Assembly: GCA_026214975.1 (NCBI GenBank)
Contig: CM047815.1
Coordinates: 78,273,299 to 78,337,298 of the forward strand
Source: Gentiana macrophylla
Taxonomy: Eukaryota; Streptophyta; Magnoliopsida; Gentianales; Gentianaceae
Direction: 5' to 3'
Length of the DNA stretch: 64,000 nt
The notes beneath the pieces are model-generated. The model did no database searches, had not been told where the DNA came from, and was given only the letters and a program-made list of their open reading frames with translations. Positions within the stretch are counted from its first letter, which is position 1; every line of letters starts with the position of its first letter. Below, in pieces: positions 10,395-21,515 of this stretch. A program made the translations under genes and the position numbers.

Positions 10395-10998
10395 TTGAAG
10401 CTTGTAAACCCTTGACCCTTGTTGATCACGAGACAACAAACTGGAAACGCATTTGGAGCATCAAAGGACCGCTTCGAGGTAATCATCTTCTCTGGCCGTC
10501 ATAAAAAGTCCCTTCCTACGGCCGGTACACTTACTACACGGAATATTATTGACGATGATATGTGCAATTATTGTGGAAACCATAGTGAATCTATACTACA
10601 TGCCCTTAAAGATTGTACTTGGGTGCGTGGGATGTGGAAGGATGTTGTGCACCACCAACACTGGCACGATTTCTTTAACATCCACGATGTCGGCTTGGCT
10701 TGACACATGTCTCCAGAAGGATATGTACAAGAAAGACAATATAATCTTTTGGAGATTCTTGTTTCGAGAATTAGTTTCAAGTATTTGGTATTGGCGTAAC
10801 GAAGAGTTTCATCGTGAAGACCACCATAGGCCACCTAAGTCGGTTTTTATTTCGCAAGCTATCCGGAAAGCAAGGGAGCTACATGTAGCCTGGCACATTT
10901 AGCTTCGTAGCATTGTTTAAGATTGATGTAAATTTTTACTTTACGATTGAACATCTGTATAGTTGTTTTCATTTAATATAAATATCCCTTTAAAAAAA
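10395..10998 (+). pseudogene. 5'-truncated LINE 3' end with poly(A)
   Basis: Translation gives MCNYCGNHSESILHALKDCT (the zf-RVT region of plant L1-type LINEs) and, after a frameshift near 10700, DNIIFWRFLFRELVSSIWYW, then RNEEFH and FISQAIRKARELHVAWH. The C-terminus matches that of the LINE at 22.7-27.9 kb almost block for block (IEFWRILFRELIFSIWYWRN, FISNAIRKARELRLAWS), so both come from one family. It ends in a short A-run at 10992-10998, with an AATATAAAT signal upstream. Only the last 0.6 kb survives, as usual for aborted reverse transcription. It sits inside the foldback element. Confidence 0.75.
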
Positions 10999-11503
10999 AT
11001 GTTGTTTGAAATTACAAGAACAAAAATCTCGAACTGAATTCCATGGTACGTCTCAGCCTGGTGAGGTTCTTAGAATTGCATGCTTTTCCTAGGGTGTTTT
11101 CGATTCCTTCTGATCCGTTGTGTCATGCCTAATCCCCATGCTTTGTATTGGGGCTCCTGGTAGGTAGCTTGTAGAATAATTGATGATGACGAGGGAGAAC
11201 AGATGCCGGATGGAGCCGGCAGAACAAAACTTAAATTTTCAATCTAACGGGTGCCTCATTTCCGGTTGAGGATTTACCAGGCTACTGGGGACAGGAAAAG
11301 ATGCTCTGTTGAGCAGACCTAATGAAATTTTCTACGAGCTCTCGTAGAAAATTTCATTAGGTCTGTGGATTAGGCATGACACAGCGGATCAGAAAGAATC
11401 GAAAACACCCTAGAGAAAGGATGCAATTCTATGAACCTCATCAGACCGGGGCTTACCATGGAATTTAGTTCGAGATTTTTGTTATTGTAATTTCAAACAA
11501 CAT
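10999..11503. repeat. Large inverted repeat (138-bp arms)
   Basis: The left arm, 10999-11136 (starting ATGTTGTTTGAAATTACAAG), is an inverted copy of 11367-11503 with only scattered differences. The blocks AAAAATCTCGAACT, ATTCCATGGTA, GAATTGCAT, AGGGTGTTTTCGATTC and TGTCATGCCTAATCC are present in both. The roughly 230-bp loop carries a second, perfect palindrome. The left arm starts exactly at the end of the LINE poly(A). The structure would fold into a very stable hairpin as RNA and could be an independent foldback element. Confidence 0.75.
11314..11365. repeat. Perfect 25-bp-arm palindrome
   Basis: The arms 11314-11338 (starting CAGACCTAATGAAATTTT) and 11341-11365 are perfect reverse complements with a 2-bp spacer (CT). 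It lies in the loop of the larger inverted repeat. Such tight perfect palindromes are unstable during replication, so its persistence suggests it is recent. Confidence 0.9.
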
Positions 11504-12179
11504 TAATTTGTCGTTTGTTTCAATTTTTTAAATCACATACTTGTTACCGATAATTTCAAGGGATGTTCTCATGCTATCACAAAATACGTAATAAACAAAT
11601 ACATTTGAATTGAATTTTCATCTTCCACTACAACAACAACATAATCAACTTATAACCAAACCAATAAAACACATTCGGTACACAAGTTTCGTTTATTACT
11701 ACGAGCGATCACATTAACATCAACCAAAATAAGAATGTATCATTATCCAAATATATCAACCAAAATAAGAATTTATCATTGACTACCCTAATTATCCAAC
11801 GAATGTCAATTCCATTATCGAAATATATCATCGAAATTAATCATTTCTCTACCCTAGAAATGCACATACTATGCTAAAAATCGAAAATTTATAACGTTAA
11901 CATACTCTATTGATGTGTACAAATAATAATAAAAACAAACACTATAAATAAATTTATTGAAACTAAAATATAATCTTAAGTAAATGCTTACCCATTTGTT
12001 TAAAAATACAACACCGGTGAAACAAATCAACGCAGCTCAAAACCCGGTTTTGTTTTTTTTTTCTTTGGTATCAATGGTGAATTTTTGATGTAGTAATGGT
12101 GATTTTTTTTGGTAGCAATGGTGATTTTTTTGTGTGATGGAACGGTGAAGAAAAGAGGCTGAAAGAGTAGGTGAAAAGA
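11504..12179. other. AT-rich interior of foldback element, right half
   Basis: No gene was recognised. There is a short direct repeat of ATATATCAACCAAAATAAGAAT-like text (around 11720 and 11750). A GGTGATTTTTT/GGTGAATTTTT repetition lies at 12070-12135, just inside the right terminal repeat. Confidence 0.3.
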
Positions 12180-12541
12180 GTGAAGACATGATAAGGGTTT
12201 CAAATTTGACGGATACGTCGAAATTTGGACGAGGTGTCCTCCATTTTGACGAGGCTATCAAATGGATCCGTCAAATTTTGGACGGATTCACTCAACTGAC
12301 CAAAAAGGACGGAATCCGTCTAAAATTTGGGCGCCGTCAATTTTGTGACAGAATACGTCACAATTCGGACTGAGCGTCCAAATTTTTGACGGATTCCGTA
12401 CTTTTTGGTCAGTGAGTGAATTTGGACGGAAAATAATAAATATTGTGACGCTTTATCTATATTTGGACGAAATCTTCCAAAAAATATAGACAAAGAACCT
12501 GAAAAAAAATATCAGAAAAAATTTGACATGAAACGAATTAT

Positions 12542-13137
12542 TAGACCTTACAATAACCTGATTGATCCTAAAATTTAAACATTGCAAGATACCATTTAAT
12601 TTCCTATAGTAGGAATCACACGTCAGGTTGGTATTAATAGAAGTGGAAAATAAGTTGGCAGCTTTTTTCGTGTTTGGACACATTTGGACACAGAAGATAC
12701 CGTACACGTACAGTACCCAATTTGTGAACTCCTTTTTTAAAATTATATTAGAAATAAATCATTGTTCATTCATGAATAATGTAACATCACCTTGGAATAT
12801 TCCTCCCTCCCTCCTAATCCTAACCCACCCGCCAAACAAAATTATTCATACTTGCGTAACTTTTACAATATTTTAAGCAAACTTACATTTTTTATGAAAA
12901 CTTAAAAGATGATAACAGCTAGTTGAAACATCATCAATGCCTCCGGGGTATGATAGTTAAAGGTCGTTCAATACGTACGTAAATCTCTGACAATTGCGCA
13001 CGTCAGTCTTATATTATAATGATATCATTCAAGAACTTTTGCAGAAACATTAAAGAAGTAGAAAAGAATTTAAATGAAGAGAGAAAAGATAAGACAACAA
13101 AACCCTAGAATAAGAATATGAACAAGTAGCCACAACT
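12542..13137. other. Intergenic, no gene seen
   Basis: The stretch is AT-rich. The plus-strand frames here are short and carry no recognised domain. The first 80 bp may be a decayed outer part of the foldback element. Confidence 0.3.
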
Positions 13138-13965
13138 GATTTGACACCGTTGAACCGGTGGTACCGGGCCGGCAGAGCGACAACCGTGCCAAAAAAGACA
13201 ACCTACATGTTTTGGATACACTCTACAATCCCTAGATCCATAATTATCATAAATAGCAACAACACAATCCCACGCACAAGACAATACAAATCTACTGATA
13301 CAAAATATCCAACATCATTACCAACATCAATCCTCATACTACTCACACATACTAAAAAGGAATGATACAAGCACTAATGACAACACCTTCTCAACAATGG
13401 GGCCGCCGCCGCAACAAATGTACAAAAGGAAGAAAATGAATTAAGGTCATAAACATAAGATCTAGCTGGCAGAAGAAAGATCTCTAACTCGATTCTCTTA
13501 TCAATCATCACCGGCTTCACCTTCTTCTGAAAATGTTAAATAATAAGTGAGCTCACAACTCAGTAAAAAAAAATCATAATCAACAAAGAACCATGAGAAT
13601 ATCCAGGAATATTTTCTTTGTTTTTCTAATCAATGTCTTTTATAATGAAAATAGAGTTAGTAATAATAGTACTAATGTTGAGGGTAACTAAATCGACTAT
13701 GTAATGAAATTGACACTAAATGAAAATGAGCAAGCAATAATGCATGATAGTGGTCTTTGAAAAGAAAAACTTATCTAATGATAATATTGTAATTTAATAA
13801 TCGGCATAATTGGATTTGAAGTGATCACAATGATGTTAGTATTTGACCGATCGGGTAACTATAGTGATAATAATTGTAATAATATATATATCAATTAGTC
13901 AAATGAATACAAATCATTATTGAGCTAAGTACTACACATTAAATAGCCAAAAAGTGAGCCACTTT

Positions 13966-14213
13966 GGAATGTGAGCCATGGAGGATAGGCTCCTCAAAAT
14001 GTAAGCCATGGAGAAATATGCCCATCTCATCTAAACCCCTGACGGCAAGGTAATGAATACTAATAACTAAATACTAGCGTCAACATCCCTTAAGAATGTG
14101 AGCCCTAGAAGGATAGGCACCCCGCAATGTAAGCCCTTGAGGTATCATCACACCACAATGTAAGCTCTTGAGGTATTGACACCCTGCAATATAAGCCTTT
14201 AAGGTATAGGCAT
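13966..14213. repeat. Degenerate tandem repeat, period about 32 bp
   Basis: At least six imperfect units contain AATGT(G/A)AGCC(C/A)T.GAGG.ATAGGC. Units begin near 13968, 14000, 14094, 14127, 14158 and 14189. They lie within the Tekay-like LTR and probably arose by slippage there. Confidence 0.6.
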
Positions 14214-14711
14214 TGAATAATAAAAGAAATAAAGTATCCAAGACGTAACTAAGAACAACCGTTGTTCGAGACACATCCGAATGTTATGATCTCTACTTTT
14301 CACTACATGAATTTATCACATTTCCATAATAATTGTGCAAATTATATATTACAAATAATAGTAGGAGGAAGAATGACAAAAAGATAAAATGGGAAAAAAG
14401 GACAAGAAAAAAAAATGGTTGAGGAAGGAAAACGCAGCGCGCATTACTACATTGTGTGTTACTACGTTTGGTTGTAGCAACATGTAGTAGAACACATGTA
14501 GTGAATACGCACGTTTTGTCTTCTCGACCAATATATTTTTTCTTGTCCTTTTCCTCATTTTAGATCAAAATCCTTCTACAACCTTTAACCTTTACAAATA
14601 ATAATGCCCCAAAACTTATCTACGTTTCATGCTTTGTTTGGCGTTGATCGGGTGCTAATTGGATTGTTGGGGTCGAGCCACCGCTTAGCCGGTGATCGCC
14701 ACCGTTGAGCC

Positions 14712-15255
14712 AGTGGTGGGGTTGTTCCTGAGGCGGACCAGGAGTAGGGGTGGGGTGGTCTCAAGACCACCCTAAATTAGGAAAAAAAAAAAAAAAAAAA
14801 AAAAAAAGAGGCCTTTTATTAGCTTGTGTGTATATGTAATGCATGTATCTAGTTATAACGAAAATAGTGTAGTACCGTAGTGTTGTCTGTTTTAATTTTG
14901 TATGTTATCTTTTTCAATAGGTGCCGGTTCGAGTCTCCTTAGTATAATATTTTATTTTATTTTCCTTTTTCTTCTATCTTTCTTCTAACATCTTATATAA
15001 GCCTTTTTATATATATATTTTTTTCTGAGGGTTATCCTTTTATATTTGTATTTTTTTTTTTTTCCTTTTTTCCTCTATCTTTCTTCTAACATCTTACATA
15101 AGCCTTTTATATATATTTTTTTTAGGGTCATAAGCCTTTTATATTTGTTCACCTTATAAGCCTATTATTATAAGAGAGTATATTAGTAACTTCGCCCGGA
15201 AATTTGAGTGGGGTCCGTGCACCCACCCTCAATGAGTTGAGTCCGTCCCTGCTTA
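14712..15255. repeat. Possible inverted-repeat insertion with poly(A) tract
   Basis: The left end CTGAGGCGGACCAGGAGTAG and the complement of the right end CAGGGACGGACTCAACTC are weakly alike, and both lead into GGTGGG-rich text, as in plant inverted-repeat elements. Inside are a run of 27 A at about 14781 and two copies of TTTTTCCT..TCTATCTTTCTTC (about 14960 and 15065). No target duplication was found, so the element status is uncertain. Confidence 0.3.
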
Positions 15256-15916
15256 TATACCATATAAATTTAGAAAAATGGTTAAGGCACCACCCTTATC
15301 CCCAACCCATCCACATAAAAGGTGGATTTGTGGTCCAGAATTTTTGTGTTATTTTTATTTTCTTTTTAAATGATAAAATGTATGGTTATAAAGTGTTGTG
15401 TGGATAATTTATATGCACTTTTTCTGTGCCTAAATCACTCTCCATAAATTTAATCCTAACCTTATACAAGCTATTGTTTTTTTCCACTTTATACCATGTA
15501 TATTCAGTCATAAAAATTAAATACCATAAAAACAAACTCTATTTTTTTCTTCACCTTATACCAATATTTTTTTCATCTTATATCATCTAAATCTAATAAT
15601 AAAATAAACACCCCAAGTTTCTCAACATTCTCTTTTTAGGCATTTAAATGCGCAAAATTATCATAAAAATTAAATACCATAAACACAAATTTTTGGTTTC
15701 TTTTATCATGTATTTAAAAGAGTAAGACTTGCTACGTACTCGTGACTATCTTTTGATAAATGCAATGGATTTTTTATAGGTATGATATATTTATTTGAGA
15801 AGTGAAAACCAAGATCACCCCATAATTATTTCCTGGTTCCGGCACTGGTTGTTCCAGAATCGTTCAGCGGCACATTTCGCAAAGTCCAGTGCAACCCTAA
15901 CTCAAAAATTCCCAGG

Positions 15917-16091
15917 CAAGGACGGAGGCACATAGGAGTTGGGTGGGGGCTAAGCCCACCCGAAAAAAAAAATACATTAAAAAATTTGCGTAGTCCGGTT
16001 GAATTCACAAAATTATCTTACCATAGCCCACCCGATAATTTGAAAATTGTCTATTAGCCCACCCGAAGATAAAATCCTGGCTCCGTCCTTG
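15917..16091. mobile_element. hAT-type MITE with 8-bp TSD
   Basis: The 175-bp insert has terminal inverted repeats CAAGGACGGAGGCAC (left) and CAAGGACGGAGCCAG (right, complementary strand), fitting the hAT terminus CA(A/G)NG. It is flanked by a perfect 8-bp duplication, TTCCCAGG, at 15909-15916 and 16092-16099. The inside contains three GCCCACCCG words in mirrored positions and no ORF. Confidence 0.85.
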
Positions 16092-16583
16092 TTCCCAGGC
16101 AAATGCAGAAATAGTAGAAACAAAAATGCATATTAAAAATAAAACATGAAAACCTAGAAAGCCCCTCGATCACAATTTTCATTGCCTTCCATGGCTTGAA
16201 TATGCAGCAAAGATCGAGATTTAGGGTTGAATAAGAGTAATCTTCATTCTTCCATGGAATGGGATCCTATAAGAGAAAGAGAGCTTAAAATTGTAAGAAC
16301 TTGAAGATAAATGGTGGAATCAGATCTACAAACAAAAAATTCAAGAAAGAGACGATGAGCTTGAATTTTATTACCCAAAAGATGAAGCTTTGAAGATGGG
16401 TCTTCTTGTACTTCTTGGTTAATGTCTGATCTTCATAAATGATGTTGATTATCTTGAATCTAACATGGAAATATGTGAGATTCTTAGGAAATTCTTGGTG
16501 AGGAAGGGAGAAACGGGATGGCTATGGAGAGAGAACGGAGAGATTGTTAACCCTAGAAAGGGTTTGGCCTTTTATAAGCATTT

Positions 16584-17000
16584 TTAATAAGTAGTTTCGT
16601 CCTCGAAACTGAACATGGCTAATTCCGGAAGAAGAGATGGATGTTTGGCTTGCATCTCCGGCTCAAGCTCCCAAGTGGCCTCTTGTTCGGTGTGTTTGAA
16701 TCACACACCTTGATCAAGCCCGTGCGGTCTTTCCCACCCTAAAATGGTCTTTCCTTCTTTCCAAAATCCGTATTGTTGTTCATTGTAAGAAAGTTTCTCC
16801 TTAAGCAACACTAGAGAGAGATTAACCGTCGGATGCGATTCTAAGAGACACTTCCTCAATGGTGATACATGGGAGACATTGTGAACTGAATGAAGAAGGC
16901 AACACTAGTTCACCATCTTTGAAATACAATATCCGAATCTGGATCCAAATTGGAAAAAACCGACTCGGAAAATTTTCGGTCTCGCCACATCGGGAGCACC
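16584..17000 (-). pseudogene. Chromovirus (Tekay-like) integrase/chromodomain tail relic
   Basis: On the minus strand the translation ends with KHTEQEATWELEPEMQAKHP, then SLLPELAMFSFEDETTY and a TAA at 16586. This is the C-terminal chromodomain (EATWE.E.EM...P.L) and the FEDE tail of Tekay/Del Gypsy polyproteins. Upstream, VHNVSHVSPLRKCL matches the VFHVSMLRK segment between integrase and chromodomain. Two or more frameshifts and stops separate the blocks. Reverse transcriptase and integrase cores are not visible upstream. Confidence 0.7.
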
Positions 17001-17059
17001 CCGCCGCAAAATGGCATGTTTTCACTTAATTTTTTGAGTTATCGACTTGAATCGATTTC

Positions 17060-17680
17060 GATCTCGATCGGCGACTCGATCATACACAAAGTTTTATGAA
17101 TTAAAATTTGAATACGATTTTACTATAATTACTAAGTGTTGACTATATATTAAATTAAATAAATAAAAAAAATTCTATTTAATGTACATGTTATGTCATT
17201 AATTATTTATTTGATAAATCATAAATATATTATAGTTAATATGATTTACTTATTTTATGTGACAAAATAAAGTGGTAATTAATCACGATGAAAATAGTTT
17301 TTTAATGGATCAATTGCTTAATTAGATTAAGTATAAGACATGGCGCAAGTAAGTAAGGGTTTTTTTTTTTTTTTTTTTAAACCGTAAGTGTTTTTCTTAA
17401 TGAGCTATTTTCTTAATGTGATTAAGAAATGGTTCATGGTCTTAATAAAGTTCATGTAGGATACGGAACATTAAGAAGATCTTGATCCTTTTTGGTGTCT
17501 TAACATTTGCCTATTTAAAGGGAGCTTGCTCCAAGTGATCTCCTAATTAATGTTCTAGGCACCACTTTGCACACAAAATTGAGAGTAATGGTTTCTCTCT
17601 AAAACACTTAGAGAATTAATGAAAGATTGGATCTTTATATGCTAATTCAATGGAGTTTGGAGGAGGCTCTTGGGGTTCAC
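17060..17680 (+). repeat. LTR-like sequence disrupted by hAT insertion (left part)
   Basis: A TATA-like CTATTTAAAG at about 17512 is followed by a start-site-like region and CTCTCTAAAACACTTAGAG. The text continues on the other side of the hAT element at 21516 (TTCACCACCTATCGTGG onward) to about 21775. This resembles the promoter and R-U5 of an LTR retrotransposon, but termini are not identified. A poly(T) run lies at about 17360. Confidence 0.35.
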
Positions 17681-18204
17681 GAACCGCCGGTTTGTCGAAC
17701 CGCCGGTTTGAAAAACCGGCGGTTTACTGTTCAAAACCGCCGGTTGCGGTTTGGGCGGTTCCGGTTTTCTCGGTTTGCTCCGGTTGAGATCACTGGTTCC
17801 GCCACGGTTTTAAATTTTCATTTTTTTTTCTTTTCATTTTTATATAACACTTATTATTTTCACTACAATAACAAATTATTATTATTTTAATTATAATTAT
17901 TAAAGCGAATGTAATATATATATTATTTTAAATAGATTTCTATTCGGTTTTAAAAAATAATATTAATATTATGTTGTTTGGTATATAATATATATATTAC
18001 CGTATATTGTGTTGTTTTTCTTATATGTAAATTGTATTTATCTTTTCAACGCTTGCACCGATAATTCGGTTGCTTTACGTATTTTTATATGTAATCGTGT
18101 CGGAGCATTAACACATATAAAAAATCAAAGCGAACGTAGTTCTAATTCTTTATTTTTTAGTCTTTTATGGTTATGTTTGTTATTATTTTTTTTAAGTCTT
18201 TTAT

Positions 18205-18470
18205 GGTTTTTAATAAGTTTTTAAGTCGGTTTAAGTATCCGTTGATTATAAATGTTGTTTTATGGTATTTTGAATAAGTTTTTTTGAGTCGGTTTAAGTA
18301 TCGTTGATTATAAATGTTGTTTTATGGTTATTTTGAATAAGTTTTTTGAGTCGGTTTAAGTATACGTTGATTATTAAGTCTTTAATGGTTTTTTAATAAG
18401 TTTTTTGAGTCGGTTTAAGTATACGTTGATTATAAATGTTGTTTTATGGTATTTTGAATAAGTATTTTTT
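18205..18470. repeat. Tandem repeat, about 62-68-bp unit, four copies
   Basis: The unit contains GAGTCGGTTTAAGTATACG, then TTGATTATAAATGTTGTTTT and ATGGTATTTTGAATAAGTTT. Copies begin near 18215, 18284, 18347 and 18407, and the third is internally altered. It lies between the left end of the hAT and its transposase relic. Confidence 0.8.
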
Positions 18471-18677
18471 AGTTATTTTTTTTATATGTTTTTATAGTTT
18501 CTATCGGGTTTTTTTAATGGTTTTTTTAATTGTTTTCTATAGTTTTTTTTAGTTATTAGTAGTAGGTTTCTTATAATTATTTTTAAGATATAAATTGCGT
18601 ACCTTTAATCGATGTCGGTATTTCGAGAGCTTGTTCCTGCCGAAGTTTTAGTGTCACCGCCTTCGAACTGTGACTCC

Positions 18678-20702
18678 TCATCTTCTCGATCGAATGTCTT
18701 GCACCTCTGCTTCATTTCTGTACCCAATCTTTACTAAGCATCCGCTTCTCAAAGTGGTGGGATGAAGCGAACATCTTTTGTTGTTTAGCACATACCCTGC
18801 CATGCTGAAAGTGCGTTCCACAGTGACGGTCGAAATAGGGCAACTTAAAAACTCCATCGCCATAATTGCTCGAACTGGAAATTCCTTATCGTGTCTCTTC
18901 CACCACTTCAATAAGTTGAATCCGAAATCATAGTTATCGCCATCACAACCTTCAAATGTAGTGTTTAGATATTTTGATATCTCTCAGACGTTGATCGGAT
19001 GATGATGTCGCTCCCTTCCGCCGTTTGAACTCATTTTCCATAACTTTTTAAGTCCTTCAGGAGACACCGCACGGTTAGTAGAAGCACTTGCGGATGGATT
19101 GGGGAACGCGTCGATTCTCAATCCGTACATACGCCATGTACAACATACAAATCGTTTAATAAATTTTCTAGTCTATCTACTTCAACCGTAAAATCTACCG
19201 GGGCACATTATCGATGATCAGACAAAGCATCATAGTAAGCACCTAACATGTTTTGAACACACCTACTAGTCTTATACGAGGTCGAGTATAGAAGAAATGA
19301 GATAAAGAATTAGGAATATGCAACATGTATTTATTCCATTTATCCTTCATCAAGACTAAACATCGAAATAATGTAGTGTCGTGTTCCATGCTTTCAAACT
19401 CGGCAGTTTATCGAAGTAATATTATGGTCATAAACTTTTAGACCATCCTTTACACACAAATTAAAAATATGGCATAAACATCTAACATGAAAAAATTGAC
19501 CGTTACATAGAGGTTCACAATATCGGGATAAGTCGGGAATAGAAGCAGTGTTGTTTGCAGCATTGTCAAACGCAATAGAAAAAACTTTACCTTTTAAATC
19601 GTATTCCTCAAAAATATCAACTAATACAGATGCAATGTTAGAAGCACTATGGGTCTCGTTAAATAAACGAAAAGCAAGTAACCTTTTTTGGACAATCCAA
19701 GTGTTGTCAATCCAGTGACCCGACACGCCCAAATAAAAATTGTTCGTCCTCCTATCCTCCCAAATATCGGCACATACACATATTCGGTATTTATTGTTCT
19801 TCAAAGTTTCTATAATAATATTTTGTCGTTTAATAAATTTATTTTTGAAATCCCTAGTCACCGTTGCACGAGGGATACGAGTAAAAGCCGGCTGCAAAGC
19901 CCCTTGTACGTAACTTTCAAAAATAGGATTTTCAGGAAAGCTAAAAGGAAGACCCATACCCGCAATAAGATCCGTAGTTAGATCTCTACGTTATCACGAA
20001 GTGTAAATAAATAGTGGATTAGTGTTACCTCACTGGAGCTCGGCATGTTTAGCTGGGATTGAGAAGAGCCGTCTTCCAATTTTTCTGGGTGTTTAGTTAT
20101 AATGTGAGTCCGCAACGTTCCATAACCACCGGAATGTTTAAATTGATATTTTTTTCCCACGAAATTGCACACCCGTAGAACAATTTTCCGGGTTAGCTAA
20201 ACCTATTTCATCGATCCGAGGAACCTTTGTGAAAAATTCGTAAAAATTCTCGATGATAACTTTTTTCTTGTGTTATGGCTCCGGCACTTTCACTAGCATG
20301 TAAATCGAATGACTCGGGAGTAGAAGTAGGATCAAAGACTAGAACAACTATGACGACGACGACTCCCACCACGTCCTTGTCTAGGTCCTCTATGACGGGA
20401 AGCATTAAGAAATACATCAACATCATCATCAACGTCGACTTCATCATTATCTTCAACTTCGTTAAGGTTGATGTTAAAATTTCCACCTTGAGACATTATA
20501 TCGCTGTAATGACTATCAAACTCATCTTCATTTGTAACTGGAGGTGTTTGAATCGAGGAATCGAAATGTGACTACCGGTGATAGGGTATGTGTAATATTG
20601 GGGTCTATAGCCACCAACAAGATCATCCGATTCCGGCACAAACGTATCATCACGGAAAGTAACATTTCGATTTCCTCTTGATGATTCACCTCTTCTTGAC
20701 AT
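18678..20702 (-). pseudogene. hAT transposase relic (BED finger, core, dimerisation domain)
   Basis: Read on the minus strand from 20702. It has an N-terminal acidic/Arg-rich leader (MSRRGESSRGNRNVTF, about 20702-20496) and a BED-finger C-terminal half (YGTLRTHIITKHPEK, 20172-19978). The transposase core follows (19957-19394), with CADIWEDRRTNNFYLGVSGH, VFSIAFDNAANNTASI and FHVRCLCHIFNLCVKDGL, corresponding to the HxRCxAHIxNLxVxDGL signature. The C-terminal dimerisation domain is at 18911-18678 (FPVRAIMAMEFLSCPISTVT, then VERTFSMAGYVL and KRCSLHP). Stops and frameshifts separate the four blocks, and the region 19390-18915 is unreadable. One core residue is unusual: RCLCHIF replaces the usual RCAAHI. 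Confidence 0.85.
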
Positions 20703-21515
20703 TTTAAAAAATCTAAATTAAATAAAACTGTTATAAAAAAATTTAATTTAACTTACCAATTTTACTTATAATTAAAACCGAATTGAAGTAACGATTAAAT
20801 CAGAACAACTTCAAATTTCGGTCTAGTAAGTAAATTTGATTATAAAATTAATTTTTTTACACTTGTAAAAAACTAGTTGAATAAAATACAAAACCAAATT
20901 TACTTATAACTAAAACCGTATTGAAGTAACGATTAAATCAGAACAACTTCAAAAATCGGTATCGTAAAGTAAATTTAATTGTTGTTTTTAACAACTAAAG
21001 AAAACTTGATAATCAAAGAAATTAACATAACATGTAAGAAATGAGTAGAAGATTGAGAGAGAATGAGATTAGTTTGGTGTAGGAATGAGGTAGTATTTAT
21101 AGGAAATTTTTTGGGGTGAGATTGGGAGGAAAAAAAAAAAAAAAAAAAAGAAGGAAATAGCCGTTGGAATTTGGAAATAGACGTTGGAAAAAGAAAGGGA
21201 AAAGGTATAAGTTATAATGTTATATGCACCCAGAAAAAAAGGTATAAGTTATAATTTTATATGCACCCGAAAAAAAAAACTGTTGGGCCGGTTAAACCGG
21301 CGGTTCCGGTTCCGGTCCGGTTCCGGCCGGTTTTACCCGGTTCTGGCCATCCGGTTTGAACCGGCGGTTCCGGTTCCGGTTACCAATAACACAAACCGGC
21401 GGCAAACCGGCAAACCGGCGGTTTTCGAACCGCCGGTTCAAAAACCGCCGGTTCCGGTTCGAACCGCCGGTTCCGGTTCGAACCGCCGGTTCCGGTTTCG
21501 GTTTGGCCACCTCTA

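Larger units (their letters stand above)
9279..12541. mobile_element. Large foldback-type DNA element with long palindromic TIRs
   Basis: The left arm at 9279-9640 and the right arm at about 12180-12541 are inverted copies of each other. They open with ATAATTCGTTTCA, then TTTTTCTGA, TTTCAGGTTC and CGTCCAAAT blocks, and share the inner edge CTTATC.TGTCTTC. Each arm also folds on itself: in the left arm 9401-9440 pairs with 9490-9532 (core GACCAAAAAGGACGGAATCC). The interior is not transposase-like. It holds a LINE 3' fragment (10395-10998), a large inverted repeat (10999-11503) and AT-rich filler. Long TIRs suggest a Mutator-like (foldback) non-autonomous element. I could not find a clean 9-bp target duplication, and similarity continues weakly outside both ends. 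Confidence 0.6.
13138..16583 (-). repeat. Ty3/Gypsy (Tekay-like) LTR region, with insertions
   Basis: On the minus strand this stretch lies downstream of a chromovirus polyprotein end. A TATA box (TTATAAAAGGCC) sits at 16569-16580 and a likely initiation region (CTTTCTAGGGTTAACAATCT) follows. Near the far end is an intron-like segment (TTTTCAGAAGAAGGTGAAGC at about 13530) typical of Tekay/Del LTRs, and the LTR probably ends at the CA opposite TGATTTGACACC (13138). The expected polypurine tract and LTR start seem to be deleted, because the TATA box is only a few bases from the stop codon. A hAT MITE (15917-16091) and another repeat (about 14712-15255) are inserted in it. Boundaries are inferred. 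Confidence 0.45.
17681..21515 (-). mobile_element. Decayed hAT transposon (Ac-like/RICESLEEPER type)
   Basis: A 3.8-kb element carries minus-strand transposase remnants and, at both ends, dense arrays of AACCGCCGG/CCGGCGGTT subterminal motifs. The right end on the complementary strand starts TAGAGGTGGCCAAACCGAAA, a classic plant hAT terminus. The matching left terminus is missing: the element begins directly with GAACCGCCGG. The short duplication GTTCAC at 17675-17680 and 21516-21521 is what remains of the 8-bp target duplication. A deletion at the left end would have immobilised it. Confidence 0.8.

Noticed and set aside
14920..14960. tRNA B-box-like GGTTCGAGTCTCC
   Set aside because: No A box at the right distance and no cloverleaf; not called as tRNA or SINE.
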